Assembly: GCF_021155775.2 (NCBI RefSeq)
Contig: NC_060233.1
Coordinates: 14,518,537 to 14,582,536 of the forward strand
Source of the DNA: Neodiprion pinetum
Taxonomy: Eukaryota > Arthropoda > Insecta > Hymenoptera > Diprionidae
Length of the DNA: 64,000 nt
Direction of reading: 5' to 3'
Part shown: positions 1 through 13,841 of the stretch, in pieces
Position numbering within the stretch: the first letter of the stretch is position 1
Layout of the letters: each line of letters opens with the position of its first letter
The notes under the pieces: model-generated
The model's database searches: none
What the model was told of the DNA's origin: nothing
What the model saw: the letters and a program-made list of their open reading frames with translations, nothing else
Made by a program: the position numbers and the translations under genes

Positions 1-3000
1 GAGAGAGCAAGAGAAAGAGAGAGAGAGTGAGCGTAATTTTTTCAGAGCTCCGGTTTTTAACTTGGTCAACCAATTGGCCATTGAACTTGTAGCGGCCTTT
101 GAGATTGTTTGCAACAGCACTTAAACACCGTTGCAAGAATCCCACTTGACGAAGTGAACTGAAGCTGTTTCAAATGACTGGCATGTCGAGCGTGAAATGC
201 AGTTGATCATTATGAGCCATAAAGAATGAACGCAACAGAGCTTAGAAAACATGCAGTTTTTTCGTTGGCAATGGACCATTCACTTGGAAATCAATTAAGT
301 GGTTCTAATTCGTTAACACTGATTTCGAATTATTTCCGTTAATATTGACCTTCTGACGTGTATTTAGTTGATTTTTTAGTGTACCAACTGATTTCTAATG
401 TTTTACAAGCGTTCAAGATTCCCAATGGTTTCCGAATTGGTTAAAATTGCAAGTAATCACAATAAATATCCTTGCAATTCACTTGGTAACTGGAAAGTAA
501 CTAAAGCTAAGATAGAAATCAACAAAATGCTAATGAATTTAAACCATTTGATATTCACCGTAAGAATTACAACGATTTCCATGATTACCACCGCTTGCCG
601 TACAATTTCTTCAGCGCTATCATTGTGAGTGATTTCAACTTACTCGCAATGATTTCCCATGATTTCATTTATCTCGAGTGATTTCTCAAGGCTTCAAAAA
701 GATTGATTCGCAATTTCATTTCCAACCCGTTAAATTCATGATTTCTTTGAGCAAATGTGCCCTCGGACTTTGATGGTTAGTTTTGCTTAGGGTGCAACAA
801 GTAAGAAATATCGCAAGCTTAGCGTCCAGCGACGACTCATCGGCACTTGGCATACAGAAATTCGATCAAACGCGGTGACACATCGCACCCACCCCGACAA
901 ACGCGAGCAGCCTAATTCCTCGCACATCTGCTAATCCGTTGATCTTCGCTATTCGCATCGCCCAGCGCCAGTGCACTTTGTGTAAGACCCTCCTCTTCAC
1001 GCCTGGCGCCATCCACGACGATACGCGATCCCCTTTACTCGCTTTTTTGCCTCAAGTGCATCAACCGCGTTATAACCACACTATTGGACGTACGCGCGTG
1101 TTGGGATAATTTAGAGGCAGCTAGCTGACAGACAGAACACACTGAAATAGTGCCGTACTAGAATACCGTTGTCATATCTCCGTAATCGTAAAGAGATCGA
1201 AACGTACTAAAACTAACTCGTTATGGTGTCTACCGATCCGGATTTCACAAGAAACCGGATTGCATGATGCGAAGAGATCGACCCGATTCGAATGTTTTAT
1301 TGTTTTGAATACATCTGTCCACGGATTCAGTTTCAATCCATTTCTTTGTGTTTGAACTAAGAACTCGCTCCTTGGAGAGCCAACACCGGTTATCACTCGC
1401 TTTGCTCGCTCCGAGCCTCACTATGCGAGGTACGGAGAAAAAAATGTAAAGAAGCGTGTACCGAAATGTATAGTAGATGAAATTTTGTATACGTAACATG
1501 AATGCAGCGGTATTACAATATTAATCGCCAAAACGAAATGTTGGATTTAATTGTTATTGATCGGAACCCGTTTTCCATCGCGAGGCGTTTACATACTCGA
1601 AGGAGTGTCATTTAATCGCGAGAAACGAAAGCCATCTGGTGGATGTATTATTAAAACAGCTGAGATGGTAAGGTAGGCGGGCTACAACCGCCATCTCGCG
1701 GCGACGGTCAGAATTTTCAAGCGCACAGTTTACGTTCCATGTGAAAAGTGAACATATTTATCATATTTTTATCGGTTTTGTAAAATAATGGAACCCATTT
1801 TACATAACTTGTATAGCCTATGTCACCCTTCGGTCTATAAACTATGTCTACGAAAAAAATCACGTTGATTCGTTACTCCGTTGCTGCGTGAAATAAAGAC
1901 AAACCAACAATCACACTTTCGCATTTATAGTATTAGTAGGAATTGTAGCGCGATTTCAATCTGATAAAAATTTTAACTCATTTCGGAATAAGTTTGTTAC
2001 ATCTGGGATAGCTGATTTTCTCATCCATCAGTCTGTATTTGAATACCACAACGATTTAAATCTACGTGAATCCGCGAATAAAGTCCAAGGTCTGTCTCTT
2101 TCTATTGGTTGCTACTTGTCTTCATTCGAATTGGCATTAATCTACTTCTATCCGTAATAAAAGATTCCGAGAATTTTCTCAAGTCCTCCGCATTTGATTG
2201 TTCTAGTCTAACAGCAGGTTCCACAATTGGCCACTGGGTGATAATTCCGTAGTCATTCACATATTTATTCCACTTTACTCGTGTGATATCTTTTTTACAC
2301 TCCTGCTCCATACACAGAATTATTTGGTAAAATAATTACATATATGATATATCGTACCGATATTGAATGTCAGACTTGCTATTTTTGATACCCATTAAGT
2401 TCAGGTCAAGTTTTGCTATGACTACTCTAGCCACGATAATACGATGTCAAAAGCCACAGAAATGCGCGGTCTACGTGTACTTATCGCTGATATTACGGTG
2501 AAGTCTGGATTCAATCCAATGCAATCGTTAATCACTTATTGGAATATAGACAGATTTAACTGATCACCAAAAGATATCGTTTCGAAATTGAATTTTCGCA
2601 TTAGAAAGTCTGTTCAGCCGGATTCAAATGTTGTATCAATTTTAGTTGTTTTAAATCTTTATCTAGTGAGATGCTCGTTGTGCGTGACAATTACGAATAC
2701 TTCGGAAACTTTGAGCTTGTTTTAAACCTTCTACCGGTATCAATAATTTCAATCGAATTCCGATTACGGTGTCGAACGTTGAAATGAAAGTGAAAACTCA
2801 GAAATTGAAATTCAACGTCGAAGGTCTGCTTCGAAAACAAATCGTAAAACTGAGACAACATGCACATTGATTCCTTCAGCACTGTACCAAGTCGTTTGAT
2901 ATTAGGAAGTGTCATGGTGTGGGCGTGGCTTCTACCTCGCCGGCTGGCAGAGAAAACTAAGACTGCCAACAGTACAGAGATCGATGCGAGCCATTCCCCG

Positions 3001-5571
3001 CTCTGGCTGAAATTCTCCCATTATCAGTTATTCAGCCAAAAGTAATAGGACCGACGAAAATTTTCGACCTTTTCCTGACTAATTACAAAGTAACCAAAGG
3101 ACTTTTAAGATTCGCAATCTTTCACTGGTTGGAGCAAGCTTGAATATACCCAAAGAAATACAGGTTCTTTCATCCTGATTTGAAACAGCGTCTGCGTAGT
3201 ATAAAACGGCAGACAGTACCAGGTGGAACAAAAGCTTTAGGAATGCCTCCCGACAATGAATGTTCGTATCCTCCACAAGCATTTTCATCTTTCATTGTGA
3301 ATACATTGAAAGTCGGAATTCACCAACAAAGTTTTTCAGTCTGAGGCCACACTCTGAGCTACCTGAACAACCAATTTGTTTGAGTATCCACATAGGTATA
3401 ACGTGATCTGAATGAAAAAATTGGTAAAAATTTTCATTCTAATCTAACGGAATATTCCAGAGAGTATATTGCGATAGAATCTTCCATTGGAATTGCAAAC
3501 CCGGTCGGAAAGCTTTTCCGCGATGATAAGAGAAGTAAGATAGTGGTTAGATAACCAGGATATGTGGTGTGGACAAGAAGTTCAAACGAGATAAGCCTAT
3601 CGCGCTACAGCTAATCGGATTCTGTCCCTGATGCCTTACGTTTTCTCGTTGCGACAAGCTCTGCTGTGTGATGTAATTCAGGTATAGTCACAGTGTATGT
3701 ATACATGCATCATCCAAAGCAAACTGCACTCGTCATAAGATATACATATAACAACAGCAGACATGAGTTTGTTGTTTCCGATAGGTTGGTATCAGGTTGG
3801 ACACAGCCGTGTGTCACTGGATGGGTGGCATGTATCGAGTGTAAAACGACAAGTGGATCATCTCAAACATTGAAAATAGAATATCTACGAACTACTCCAT
3901 ACTCGTTATGCCGTACTTATTGCCATTGAAGAAAAGTTTTATTTGTTAATTTATTTCTACCTTTGTCGTATATTATTGAAAACTAATGGCTGCATAAAAT
4001 GCAGGGGAAAACTGTCAAGACATTCATCACAAAACAACTGTTTTATTATTTTTTGGTGAATGTTCTTTGGAGAATCTCGATTCACACATCTCTGATGAGA
4101 TTATGTATTTTATACCCTGAGCGAGCGATGAGAAAAGAATTTATAGAGGAAAAGCAAATGCACCATCGTTCCTTCACAGTACTTATGATCATTATGACCT
4201 TGGGCTATTTCCTATAATTTATTTTATGTAAAATGACTAGCATAAAGTCGCCCTTGTGCGAGGCCTACTTTATCTCAATGTCTTTTATTACGTCTAAGAT
4301 AATATAGGTATCTAGTTCCTATCATAAATTGTTTGCGTGACAATGGTGTGGTTAGTAATCGATGTTACGATACCGCATAGTTGCGTTAATTGATCATAAT
4401 TTTATTTACGAGAATGTTAGTATCATGTACCGCGAAAAAGATTATCCGAAAAAATTGATTCTAGAAATGTGCAACATTGTTGGTGACAAAAACAGTGTCA
4501 ATCTCAGATCAGACACTAAAAATTTCAGTAGTTTCTATTACAGATTAACTTCCAACAGACATTGAAATTGAACGATCTTTCGCAAGACAGAATCTAACAT
4601 TTGAACAATTAGATTTGTTGGCACCACGTTGAAGACATCATGTTATTCCCCTGAAACGTAACCATATTAGAGTTTCCCTTCACATCATTATCAATTTAAG
4701 ATCCTTCTTTCCTCGTCTTTCGTGCTGACGTGACGACGTATTCTGTCCACTACATTGAATACTTGAGTAAATTGTTCCAACGTTAAAAATATAAAAAAAT
4801 AAATTCACCGAAAGAGCCGGACAAGTAAATGTGAAACATCCTCCGATACTGGTCAAATTTTTTCTTTTAACTAATGATCAATGATGATGGAAATGATGTG
4901 AAGGTTAATATCATGTCATTATTTAGATGACGACGTGGCGCACCTTTTGAATCTGATGTTTAATGGAAAACTTTTTGGCCATGGAAATATAATTGTTAGA
5001 TTTCTTTGTTAATTCCTCGTTTGTGTGTGTATATATAATTCCTTTCGTAATGAAAGTTTCACGTCAGGATGTGGTTTTTGTAATAAATTAATTCAACTAC
5101 CGTAGGCTTATTTAACCACTGTTATAAAACAATATTTAGCCATAATGTTTCTCTTAATTGTTACGAACAAACTTTATTCTAATTTTTCTGAGTAGGGCCC
5201 CACTTAGGGCCGAAATGTCAAAATTTCGTTTTCACTTTATTGACCTGTGACACAGAGAAATCCCTCACATTACCGTATAATGTTGCAATAATTAAAAGGT
5301 GGCCTACCGATGAAAACTCGACGATACGCCTATCTATACGTAGGTATTACCGAACAAGACCTTTATTTAGCCTATTTTAGGAGAGTGACGACGATTCTTT
5401 CAAACCTACCAAATTCCCTAACGATGTGAAAAAACCCCGTCAGAATAGCCTTTACTTCTCGCGATCGTGCAAAGGCACGTCAGAGATCTTGAATAAAGGA
5501 ATTAGCTATTCGGACACTGTGCAGAGCAGCTGAGCATAAGTATAGTATTGGCTTTCTGACGTGGTTTGTGG
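1..5571. other. Presumed large intron of the class XVIII myosin gene, 3' of the PDZ exon
   Basis: No coding exon is recognisable here on either strand. I looked on the minus strand for the region that normally follows the PDZ domain in myosin XVIII (linker and motor start) and did not find it. The first 31 bases are a GA-rich simple repeat. A GC-richer patch lies at about 790-1110 in otherwise AT-rich DNA. A CTCF-like core motif is at 1631-1642 on the minus strand. The intron reading is an inference from the open splice donor at 8299. Confidence 0.5.
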
Positions 5572-6604
5572 CAGTGTTGGGCAAAATTGTAATAAAAAAT
5601 TAACAATTACAAATCACTAAGGATAATTTTTAATGACATTGAATTTCATTAAAATTATTTTCAGTAATAATATTATAATTGAATCGGAGTTCAGTGAAAT
5701 TACTTTTGATAATTGTATTTGACTCAGAGTCCATCGAAATTATTTCCAGTAATTGTAATTGAATTGGATTTCATTAAAATTACATTGAGTAATTTGAATT
5801 TAATCAAAGTTTATCAAAATTACTTTCAGTGATTGGAATTTAATCAGAAATCATTTCAATTATCCTCAGTGATTGTAATTAAATCAGACATTATTAAAAT
5901 TCTTTTGAGTAATTGTAAACCACACGATGTGGTCCAATTGAATTTTTTTCTCTAACGTTATTCCTGTGAAATAATAACAAATAGACAAATAAATTTACTC
6001 CGTTTTTGGAGTATTCAAATGGTGTGATCGGAACGAGTCTTTTACAGTCAATATGTGAATGGGCTATGGTTACCAAAGTTTTTTGGGTAGCTGATCAAGG
6101 ATTTCACATTACTTTGAAAAATTAATTTGTTTAAATAATTTGCTTGACCAGTCAATGTGAATATGTAAGCTCCATGAAGTTCCCGATGTTTTCGGAATTT
6201 GAAATTATGTTGAGAATTCGACATTACGTTTCCAAAGGTAATTTGTTTAAATAAATTATGAAAAACAATTGAAATTTGAAAAAAAACATAATCATTTCCA
6301 TTAATTGTAATGGATAACAGAAAAATTACAATTGTTCCAAGTAATTGTAATTAGTAGCAAAAAAATTACAATTTTTTCAAGTAATTTTAATTGACAACAA
6401 AAAAATTACAATTATTTCAAGTAATTGTAGTTGATAATCATAAAATTACAATTGTTTATACTAACTGTAATTGGTAAATCAAAATTTATAATTATTTCCC
6501 GCAATTGTAATTAGTTACTAAATATTACAGTTATTCACAGTAATTGTAATTTACGGGTAATGAAATGACGAAAGTAATTTCTGCTGCCCAATTCTGGTTT
6601 GTGG
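5564..6604. mobile_element. hAT-type MITE (5572-6596) with 8-bp target-site duplication
   Basis: The element begins CAGTGTTGGGCA at 5572 and ends with the inverted counterpart TGCCCAATTCTG at 6596, so the terminal inverted repeats agree at most of 12 positions and start with CAG. The 8-bp sequence GTTTGTGG flanks it directly on both sides (5564-5571 and 6597-6604). CAG termini with an 8-bp duplication are the hallmark of the hAT superfamily. The inside is non-coding: degenerate tandem units of about 55-60 bp built on AATTGTAATT at 5600-5920 and 6290-6570, with a less repetitive middle. It has no transposase, so it would be moved in trans. Confidence 0.85.
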
Positions 6605-8299
6605 ACATATTTCAATGTCAATATATGCAAGTGCTACTACAAAGTCTTCTCTCCACCGAACCATACACAGAGGGTGTCAATCCACGTCGTGACGAATCAG
6701 TAAAGTAAACGAGATGAGTGCTAATAATGGTCTCAAGGTAGTACACACAGCGGAACGAGAACCTCAGTTCAATAAAACACACAGAAAGAGAAAGACACGA
6801 CAGGACGAAAGGAAACAAAAAAAAACTAAATTCTACAGCCTACAGGACGGAGATGAAGTGAACTGGAATGAAAATCTGCCAACGCCGCAAATGGCCAACC
6901 ACCTGCATATTATATTATGGACAAAAACTGAACCCCTGTTGGCCCCTTGAAATCTCAGGTAGCTTAAAGGGTCGCAGTCCGTCCCGTCATCACAGCCCAG
7001 CTGCAGGTAAATCGAGACTTGAGACCCAGGGGAGCAAACCTTGATTCGGAATAGTGTTTCGAAGAAAATTCTAAAGGTAACGGAGCCGAAGAAGATATGT
7101 TTTTTTATGTGTACCTGAAATGTCGATCCATCATGTTGGACCGAATTTTCTAATTTTAGGGTCTTCAAGACAGCAAATGAAACTCGGCAAGCTATCAAGG
7201 TGCACTATAGCCGGTGAACTTGAGATCAAATATTCCACTGATATAAATTCGGTTATTATCAGAACTTAAAATAATCGCTAACTGGAGCTCTTGATCAAAT
7301 TTCATCGAAATGTTTTGTACTTTATTGACGATAATACGTCACCGGGTTAATAGAGCTGACCAAATTATTCATTACATATTTAACACGAAATGATGACAAG
7401 ATTAAAGTTTAAGTAACAATAACTGAACGAATTATGCAATTTTAGAATAACTTTAAAGAAGTCGAGTTTTCAAAACATGATCATACGAATATGTTCCACT
7501 GTATTACGGTTCAATGAAAATTACAGACAATCCTAGAGTTGCGAATAAAGACATTTCTTACAATTAAAATGCATCGTTACAACAAGGTTACTATACTTCA
7601 ACCTCACGGATGATGACGAACTTAACCGTTTAATCTGGAATACACACTGGATTAATTCAATGTCTGCCCCGGAAAATGTTCATTGGGATATGGCATCGAA
7701 AGATGTGAAGCGTACAGAATGATGTTATACCGTTTTTAAATTTGCCGGTTAATCGATTTAACCGCTTTTATAACGTTTTATAGCATTCACAAAGGTCCGT
7801 TGGATTTTGTTTTTCTCGCACACGTTTTGTAGCAATAAGTAAGAAAAAATTTCAACGCAACTATTTCCTACTCGATTGAATACGACGATTGGTATTGTTA
7901 GTCGGTACTTGGTTAACGGTTTGCAACGTTACTGTTGGCACTCGACTCGTAACCGGTAATCCAACCATGTCGACACATGCTAGGCGCGTAAATGTAGGCA
8001 TTGACAGCTAACACGAATCTGCACATATCGACTGCTCTTTCATATTTGAGAAGTTTCGAGCCTACCACTTACGTTTAGTACAAAGTAAGTAATCAAATGA
8101 TTGGATCGCACTGGAAAGTAAAAACTTTATACGTAATTAACGAAATCAATAAAGAAGATCGATATCGCAAACATTCGTAACATCTTTCTTGGCATAGATT
8201 TATATAGGAGCGGCCATAAAAGACGAGATTTAAACTTTCTTAACTTAACCATCCATCAATATTTCTAGTGAAGTGAATATGGACAAAAGATGAGCTTAC
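6605..8299. other. Non-coding intron sequence, nothing recognised
   Basis: Continuation of the presumed myosin XVIII intron. Two overlapping open frames lie at 6714-6950 (+) and 6833-7198 (-), but neither resembles a known protein and neither has convincing splice context. The rest is AT-rich without repeats that I could identify. Confidence 0.4.
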
Positions 8300-9880
8300 C
8301 TTCACGGTGACGCTGTTGGTAGATCCTTTGATAAGATCAATGATTTCCTCCCTGGATTTGTCGTTAACGTTAATACCGTTCACTTCGATTAATCTGTCGC
8401 CAGGTAGTAATCCAGTCTCGTTGTTGTTTTGCACAATAGCACCAGGCTCCGCAAAGATGACGGGCCTCATTTGAGTAACACCGTTAGCACCACGTTCCAC
8501 AATCATAGCACGTCGTAGCGAAAATCCAAAATCATTCCTAGGCGGTGGTTGTCGCTGAATAGTAAGTTCCCTCGGATCTGGTAGTTTGAGAGGAACTATT
8601 TCAGGTAGGGTAAGTTCGACGCCTTGTTCCTCGAACGAACCCGACGATCGCCACCTGGAGAAACCCTGAGACTCGCCTACCGGAGACAAGCTGAACGGCG
8701 GAGTCGCAAAACTTGAATTTGTAGTGTCTGTCAGGGAGTCCGCAGAGGGGCTGGCGCTCGTGACAACTTGGAGCAGTTTGTTGTCCCGGTGTTGAGGACT
8801 TCTCCTGTAGGTTTCCTCCTCGCTGAAGCTCTCCTCCTTCCCGATACCCGAGTTGTTCAGGTTTGGAACGTTTTGGTAAGCGATCACCTCGTTTTGGAGC
8901 GTATTCCTCACAAGGACGTTCGAATCTTGGTGATTTTCATTCCCGTTCTGAACCACGCTCACTTCCGATGTTATGCTGGTTATACTGAGTCTCGGACCTT
9001 TTAAAATCCCTCTTTTTGGAGGCTTCGGCGGGAGAGGTGGCAGCGTCTTGCCACCGGCTGTTAGAGACGTTAACGAAGCCTCGGAGGAATCACTCTGCGT
9101 CAAACCGTCACCCGTACCTCGAGACCAGCTCGAACCAGCCGGGTGATGAATACTATCCAACAAATCTCGATCCAACGGTGCAAAAAATGACGCGCTGTAA
9201 TCAGCCGTTATTCCACTTGGAAGTTTTTCCTTTTCCTTGCGTCGGCCGCGGATTTTCAACGATCTTCGAACCTGAAACAAATAACAATCGTCATATATTG
9301 CACACAGCCGAAGTTATTAAGACAGAGGGTCGATAATTGAATGAACTGCATTCTGGAGTCACTTTCAACGAATGGTTGCGTCGATTGGGCGAAGCTCTTT
9401 TCATTCACTCAATAATTGACTACGACAGTTGTGCGAAATGGAAAGTGATTGCGAACCGACCGGGTTTGACCTACCCGCCACTCACATTGCAGATACCTGA
9501 ATACCGCCTCGGAAAGGATGAAGTGAAATGACAAAATGTAAACATGAATCTCCCGCAGTAGCGTAGAATGCCGTTTGTAAATGGAGGTATTTCGTTGGGA
9601 TTAGAGAATCTTATGTCAACGCTATGGAAATTAATTACTGCGTGGGAATAAAAATTGATCGCCAAATTGAAGTGCGACGATATCTGTGAACGAGGGTTAG
9701 CAATATAAGGGTTCGTGAATACGAACAATAGAAACGTCTACGAACCTCGTCGAGACGGAGAAGTTCTTCGGCAGACATGCTGCCACGATCGCGTTTCTTG
9801 ATTTCCTTCCTCTCCTTCTTTTCTCGCTTACGCTTCTCCTTGTCATCTTTTTCCGCAGCCTTTTTCATAAAGTTGAACAT
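8300..9880 (-). CDS. Class XVIII unconventional myosin, N-terminal exons (KE-rich and PDZ), partial
   Basis: Two exons: 9746-9880 (ATG at 9880) and 8300-9271, giving the first 369 residues; the donor at 8299 (GTAAG) shows that the gene continues off the window. Both junctions are phase 0. The protein starts MFNFMKK, followed by a lysine/glutamate-rich stretch (residues 7-32), as in vertebrate MYO18A. A proline-rich PPLPPKPPKR lies near residue 123, followed by GILK at 133-136. A PDZ domain covers about 277-369, with an FGFSLRR carboxylate-loop motif at 293 and LLPGDRLIEVNG further on. Myosin XVIII has a weak or absent motor ATPase and acts as an actin tether at Golgi, stress fibres or muscle; the fly orthologue is Mhcl. 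The motor, neck and coiled-coil exons are not in the window. The family call is firm; the function in this species is inferred. Confidence 0.93.
9272..9745 (-). other. Intron 1 of the myosin XVIII gene
   Basis: A 474-bp GT-AG intron. The donor follows the LDE codons at 9746 and the acceptor (TTTGTTTCAG) precedes 9271. Both the intron start and exon 2 begin with GTTCG, so the unspliced frame reads a few residues into the intron, which makes the boundary easy to misplace. Nothing else is seen in it. Confidence 0.85.
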
Positions 9881-12800
9881 GTTCACCTTCTCCGGTTGAT
9901 AACCGTGTTATTATTTACTTAAAGCTTCTTCTTCTTCTTTCAACGCGAATCAATAATTCAGCACTCATCCCTGAGTCGCCGGCGACTAAGAGAAGCGAAA
10001 TATACACTACCTTGAAACGAAACCTACTATTTAAAAAACACAACTGTGAATACGCCGCCTCGAAAACAACTGTTATAACCCAGGAGATCCAGCCTCTTGG
10101 GGCCTCGACGTGATATTCACGCTTGGCCGACGATATTGACAGCCAACACGTACCACGAGACGTCACAACACTGCAGCCGCTCTAAGGTTCACCGAATAAC
10201 CACACATCTCACCGCGATTCCCGCTCCGATTCTACCTGCATGTTAAACCGTGAGACGCTCTGATTCCACCGCGCATCAATTTCACTAACCAGAAACAACG
10301 GTTACCTAATCTAATAGATTCAATCGAGACGCGTATGGCCAGCACCGAAAACCCACCACCTTGTTGGTGTTGGACGGCACACTGTCATGGCAGTTGGGTC
10401 AAATGCCTCACAAACGTCGCAGCCCACTCTGACGGCGAGAATCGAGCCTCGACGCCACCTGGCGATTCATGGACGAACGAAGTAGATGGCGAGAGCTGCC
10501 AAATTCTCTCGGCACAGCTTCAACTTGGGACGAAATTCTACCTTACCGGCTGGCTACGGTATCGATCCTTCGTATTCCAAACTGCAATTCTTACCGACCT
10601 CCCGCGTTTGACTCAACAATGGGATCATCCTTTCCTTTTACTCTCACCAAAGGCGTAGGACTTACTTCTCTTTGATTATAGCTATCAAGATCGGCTTGGT
10701 AAAATTTTTTTAGATTATGGAGTTTTATTAGCATATCAGTAGCACTCATTTTTACAGGGTAAAACAAATCCACAGAACAGTTATGAGAATAGCCCCGCAA
10801 AAGACCCCGAAAGCTCGTCATAATCGTTAAATTCATTTTAGGTACGTGAAGTTCTTTAAAAAAAATCACCAATTTTTTCATGTCATAGAATGTATAAAAT
10901 GGAGGATTTCATGTTTGAAAATTTGTTATTATTTATATTTCGATTTTAGATGATCATTTCTTGCTCAATTTTTTCCAAAATTTCGTTTTTGTTTCATAAA
11001 GTGCGTATTAATTTTGATTGATTAATCAGAATTGAATGAAACAACTTACAATCGCTTCTTCTTTTAATGCTCTAAAAAGTCACTTGTCTAACTTTCGACG
11101 ATACGTTTTACCGTACTGATGCTATTTGCAAGTAAACAAATGAATAAGCCTTTATTACAGTTTTTAAACATTATTATCTCATAATTTTTTTTGAGATTGG
11201 CTATTCTTGATCAAAACGATTCTGTCCCAAGAACATTCTAACATTTCTTTTTCTTAATTAACGCTATTATCTTTAAATTGTTATCAATTCACATGCTGAA
11301 AATGATCAATCGATTGATTACTTTTGCTCGACATAATGGCATTTAGAAAAAAAATATTATCATTACTTATGCCATTTGTTGGTGATAAATATGTTGCCTA
11401 AAAACAACTCAAAAAATTCATATATATACTCGAACAAGTTGAATTTTATTATTATACAATATAATTTTGTTATTCCAATATCGAATCATAGACAAAAAGA
11501 ACACGATACATGTAATTTTGGTTGAATTAACTGAATGTGTCAGTCGAAATTTTGATTAGTATGTATGTATTTTGTCATTGATTCAGGTTTTATAAAAAAA
11601 AATGACACTAATCGCGATCGCTTGTTTGTTTATTGCAATCCTTTTTTACGCAAGTAATATAAGACTAATGCAATATTGCGAAACTTGAAGATAACAAAAA
11701 AATCTAAATGACTTTTCTAATATCCAGATTATTCATAAAATTCCTGTGTTCGGAGTATGTTTCGATTTTTCGAGTCATCCTTAAATTATGTGTCATCAAA
11801 CGCACAAATATACCGACAAGTGAACGAGCTCCATTCTAAAGAATTTTACAAATTATCTGATCAAAATCGTCTTTCATACTTTTTTTTTCATTACATATTT
11901 TTACTTTTACTTCTCGGCAAATTTTGGTAGATGTTCATCTCTTTTATAAAAACCGAAGTGCGCAAGATCGTAATAAAAAGACAGGTGGTTACAATTAGTG
12001 TCATCTATTTTATAATATCTGATTCGATGAAAACATAAACACATTTTTTAATTAAAGGTCTGACAGAAATATCTAACACATATCCACGGCTGTTATACCG
12101 TAGAAGGTTAACGATGCGAACGTCTGTCGCCAGCAGATAGGCAATCGACGTTACATCTGGGTACAAGATTTCACTTCGATTGCCTATTTGCCGGCGAAGC
12201 ATTGTATGCATCAACCATATATGATTTTCGCCTGAGTTTTAAAGATCAAAACAACTAAATGGTTCCTACCTATACATATAGTTTGTAAGTACCTATAAAA
12301 TACTTTTTTTCAAATATAATCTTTAAAAGTAAAAACAATCAGTAGAAAAATAATTCTGAGGGTCTGGAAATTTTCTTACAAACAATTTGGTTTGTTTTTT
12401 TTTTATTTCTTACCAACCAAATTGATCTCAACAATAAGAAGTTTTTCTGTGACAAAAAATTTTAAAGCTTAGTTTACCAAAATTGTTTGGTCTGATTTAT
12501 AAACAATGATTGTAATGGAGAAAAAAAATGCTAAGGTATTCTTGAGACAAAACCGTTAGGATTTAAAAAAAAAATATAAAACAGTGTTGAGTTATTGTTG
12601 AAAAGCTATGACAAAGGTTTTTTAATTCGTTTCCTTGCAAGCAGCGGTGGTATGGTTGTTATTACAGCAAAAAGTTAGGGATACGAATATTAAGAACTTT
12701 AATTGACAAAGAGATTGCAATTTGTTTCATTCAATTCTAATTATTAGATCGAGTTTCTGAAAAAAATTGAGCAAGGAGGGGCCAGCTAAAATCGAAATAT

Positions 12801-13841
12801 AGAGAAAACATTTTTTCCGGCATGAAATTTTTCTTCCTACAAGTTCCAATACATAGACCTATACCTATTTATTGTCCAAGAACATACAAATTGTTACTTT
12901 ATTCAAAAATATTAAAAAATAATTATAATAATAAGTACTTTTTTAATCAAGTTCTAAATTAAAAATTGCTAAATGAGGAGCGTCACGACTTGGGGCGGGG
13001 AATCAGAAACTATGATATTTTTGTGACGTAATTTAATGATCACCCCTGATGATTTTGCATTAAGGAAATAATCGGAAAGTCGAGAAGTAAAGTATCTCGG
13101 TGAACTAAATTTCTCGCGTAAAATTAAACTCTGGACAAAATTTCCCCTCCGCACAAATCTTTCCAAATAGAATCTCCCCTTCATAAAATGTCCCCGGACG
13201 ATTCTCCTTTTTTTAAATCTCCAGGATAATAAATAATAAATAAAGTAAAATAAATAAATAGATATAAATGAATAGCCGGGAACCATGTCCGGGGGAATTT
13301 TGCAATAGGGTAATTTTTTCTGGGAGGGAATTAGGTCACGTAGATATTGTCCAAGAAATTAAATCTGGGGAGAATCAACCCAAGAGGGTTCAGTCCCAGA
13401 CCCGAGAAGTAGGATCGAATAAATGTAGATACGATTAAAATATCAGTTTGATGTTCATTTTCAAGTTATTGGTTTGAAAGATAGAGACGAAGTGTACGGT
13501 TTAAGAAGTAAGTGAGTTAGTGATTTGGAATTAGCAGAATGAAACGAGGATGGGTGCAGTAGGCAAACTACAAGATCAGGGTTCTGGGAATGAGAGAATA
13601 AAGTCATGCGCGCACAGCCCATATAAAAGATTGTTCAGTCTAATGAAACGAATTAAGAGGCTTCCAGGTAAGAGAGACGCTACGCCATCATCCCTGTTAG
13701 CCAAGCCATCCATTCATTTACTGCCTGTAAAGTCACTAGACATATTTCAGATGGTCATGGTTTTTTTTTTTTTCTTCTCCTTTTTCTTGTCAATTAATAA
13801 AAACTATATATTCGAAATGCAAATATTTAGTTTATGAGATT
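9881..13841. other. Intergenic: myosin XVIII 5' region and gene A 3' flank
   Basis: From about 9900 to 10600 the DNA is GC-richer than its surroundings and should hold the 5' UTR and promoter of the myosin gene. I could not place a start site. Two CTCF-like motifs lie at 10453-10464 and 10481-10493. From 10700 to 13500 it is AT-rich with no gene. Around 13040-13410 there are degenerate TCCCC-containing units, then GGGGGAATTTT in the opposite sense, split by an (AATA)n run at 13225-13260, perhaps a decayed fold-back repeat. An AATAAA on the minus strand overlaps the stop codon of gene A, too close to be its poly(A) signal. Confidence 0.5.
10453..10493. promoter_or_regulatory. Pair of CTCF-like motifs upstream of the myosin XVIII gene
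   Basis: On the minus strand, 10464-10453 reads CGCCAGGTGGCG, holding the AGGTGGCG core. On the plus strand, 10481-10493 reads AGTAGATGGCGAG, holding TAGATGGCG. Both match the seven-base AGRKGGC heart of the CTCF consensus, with two mismatches each in the 5' half. They lie about 0.6 kb upstream of the ATG of the myosin gene. Binding is inferred only from the motif. Confidence 0.35.

Noticed and set aside
6714..7198. A further myosin XVIII exon or separate small gene
   Set aside because: Neither strand matches the conserved linker or motor start of myosin XVIII, and acceptor and donor sites are not convincing.
9635..9886. GTG at 9886 as the myosin start
   Set aside because: The ATG at 9880 in the same frame gives MFNFMKK, matching the family N terminus.
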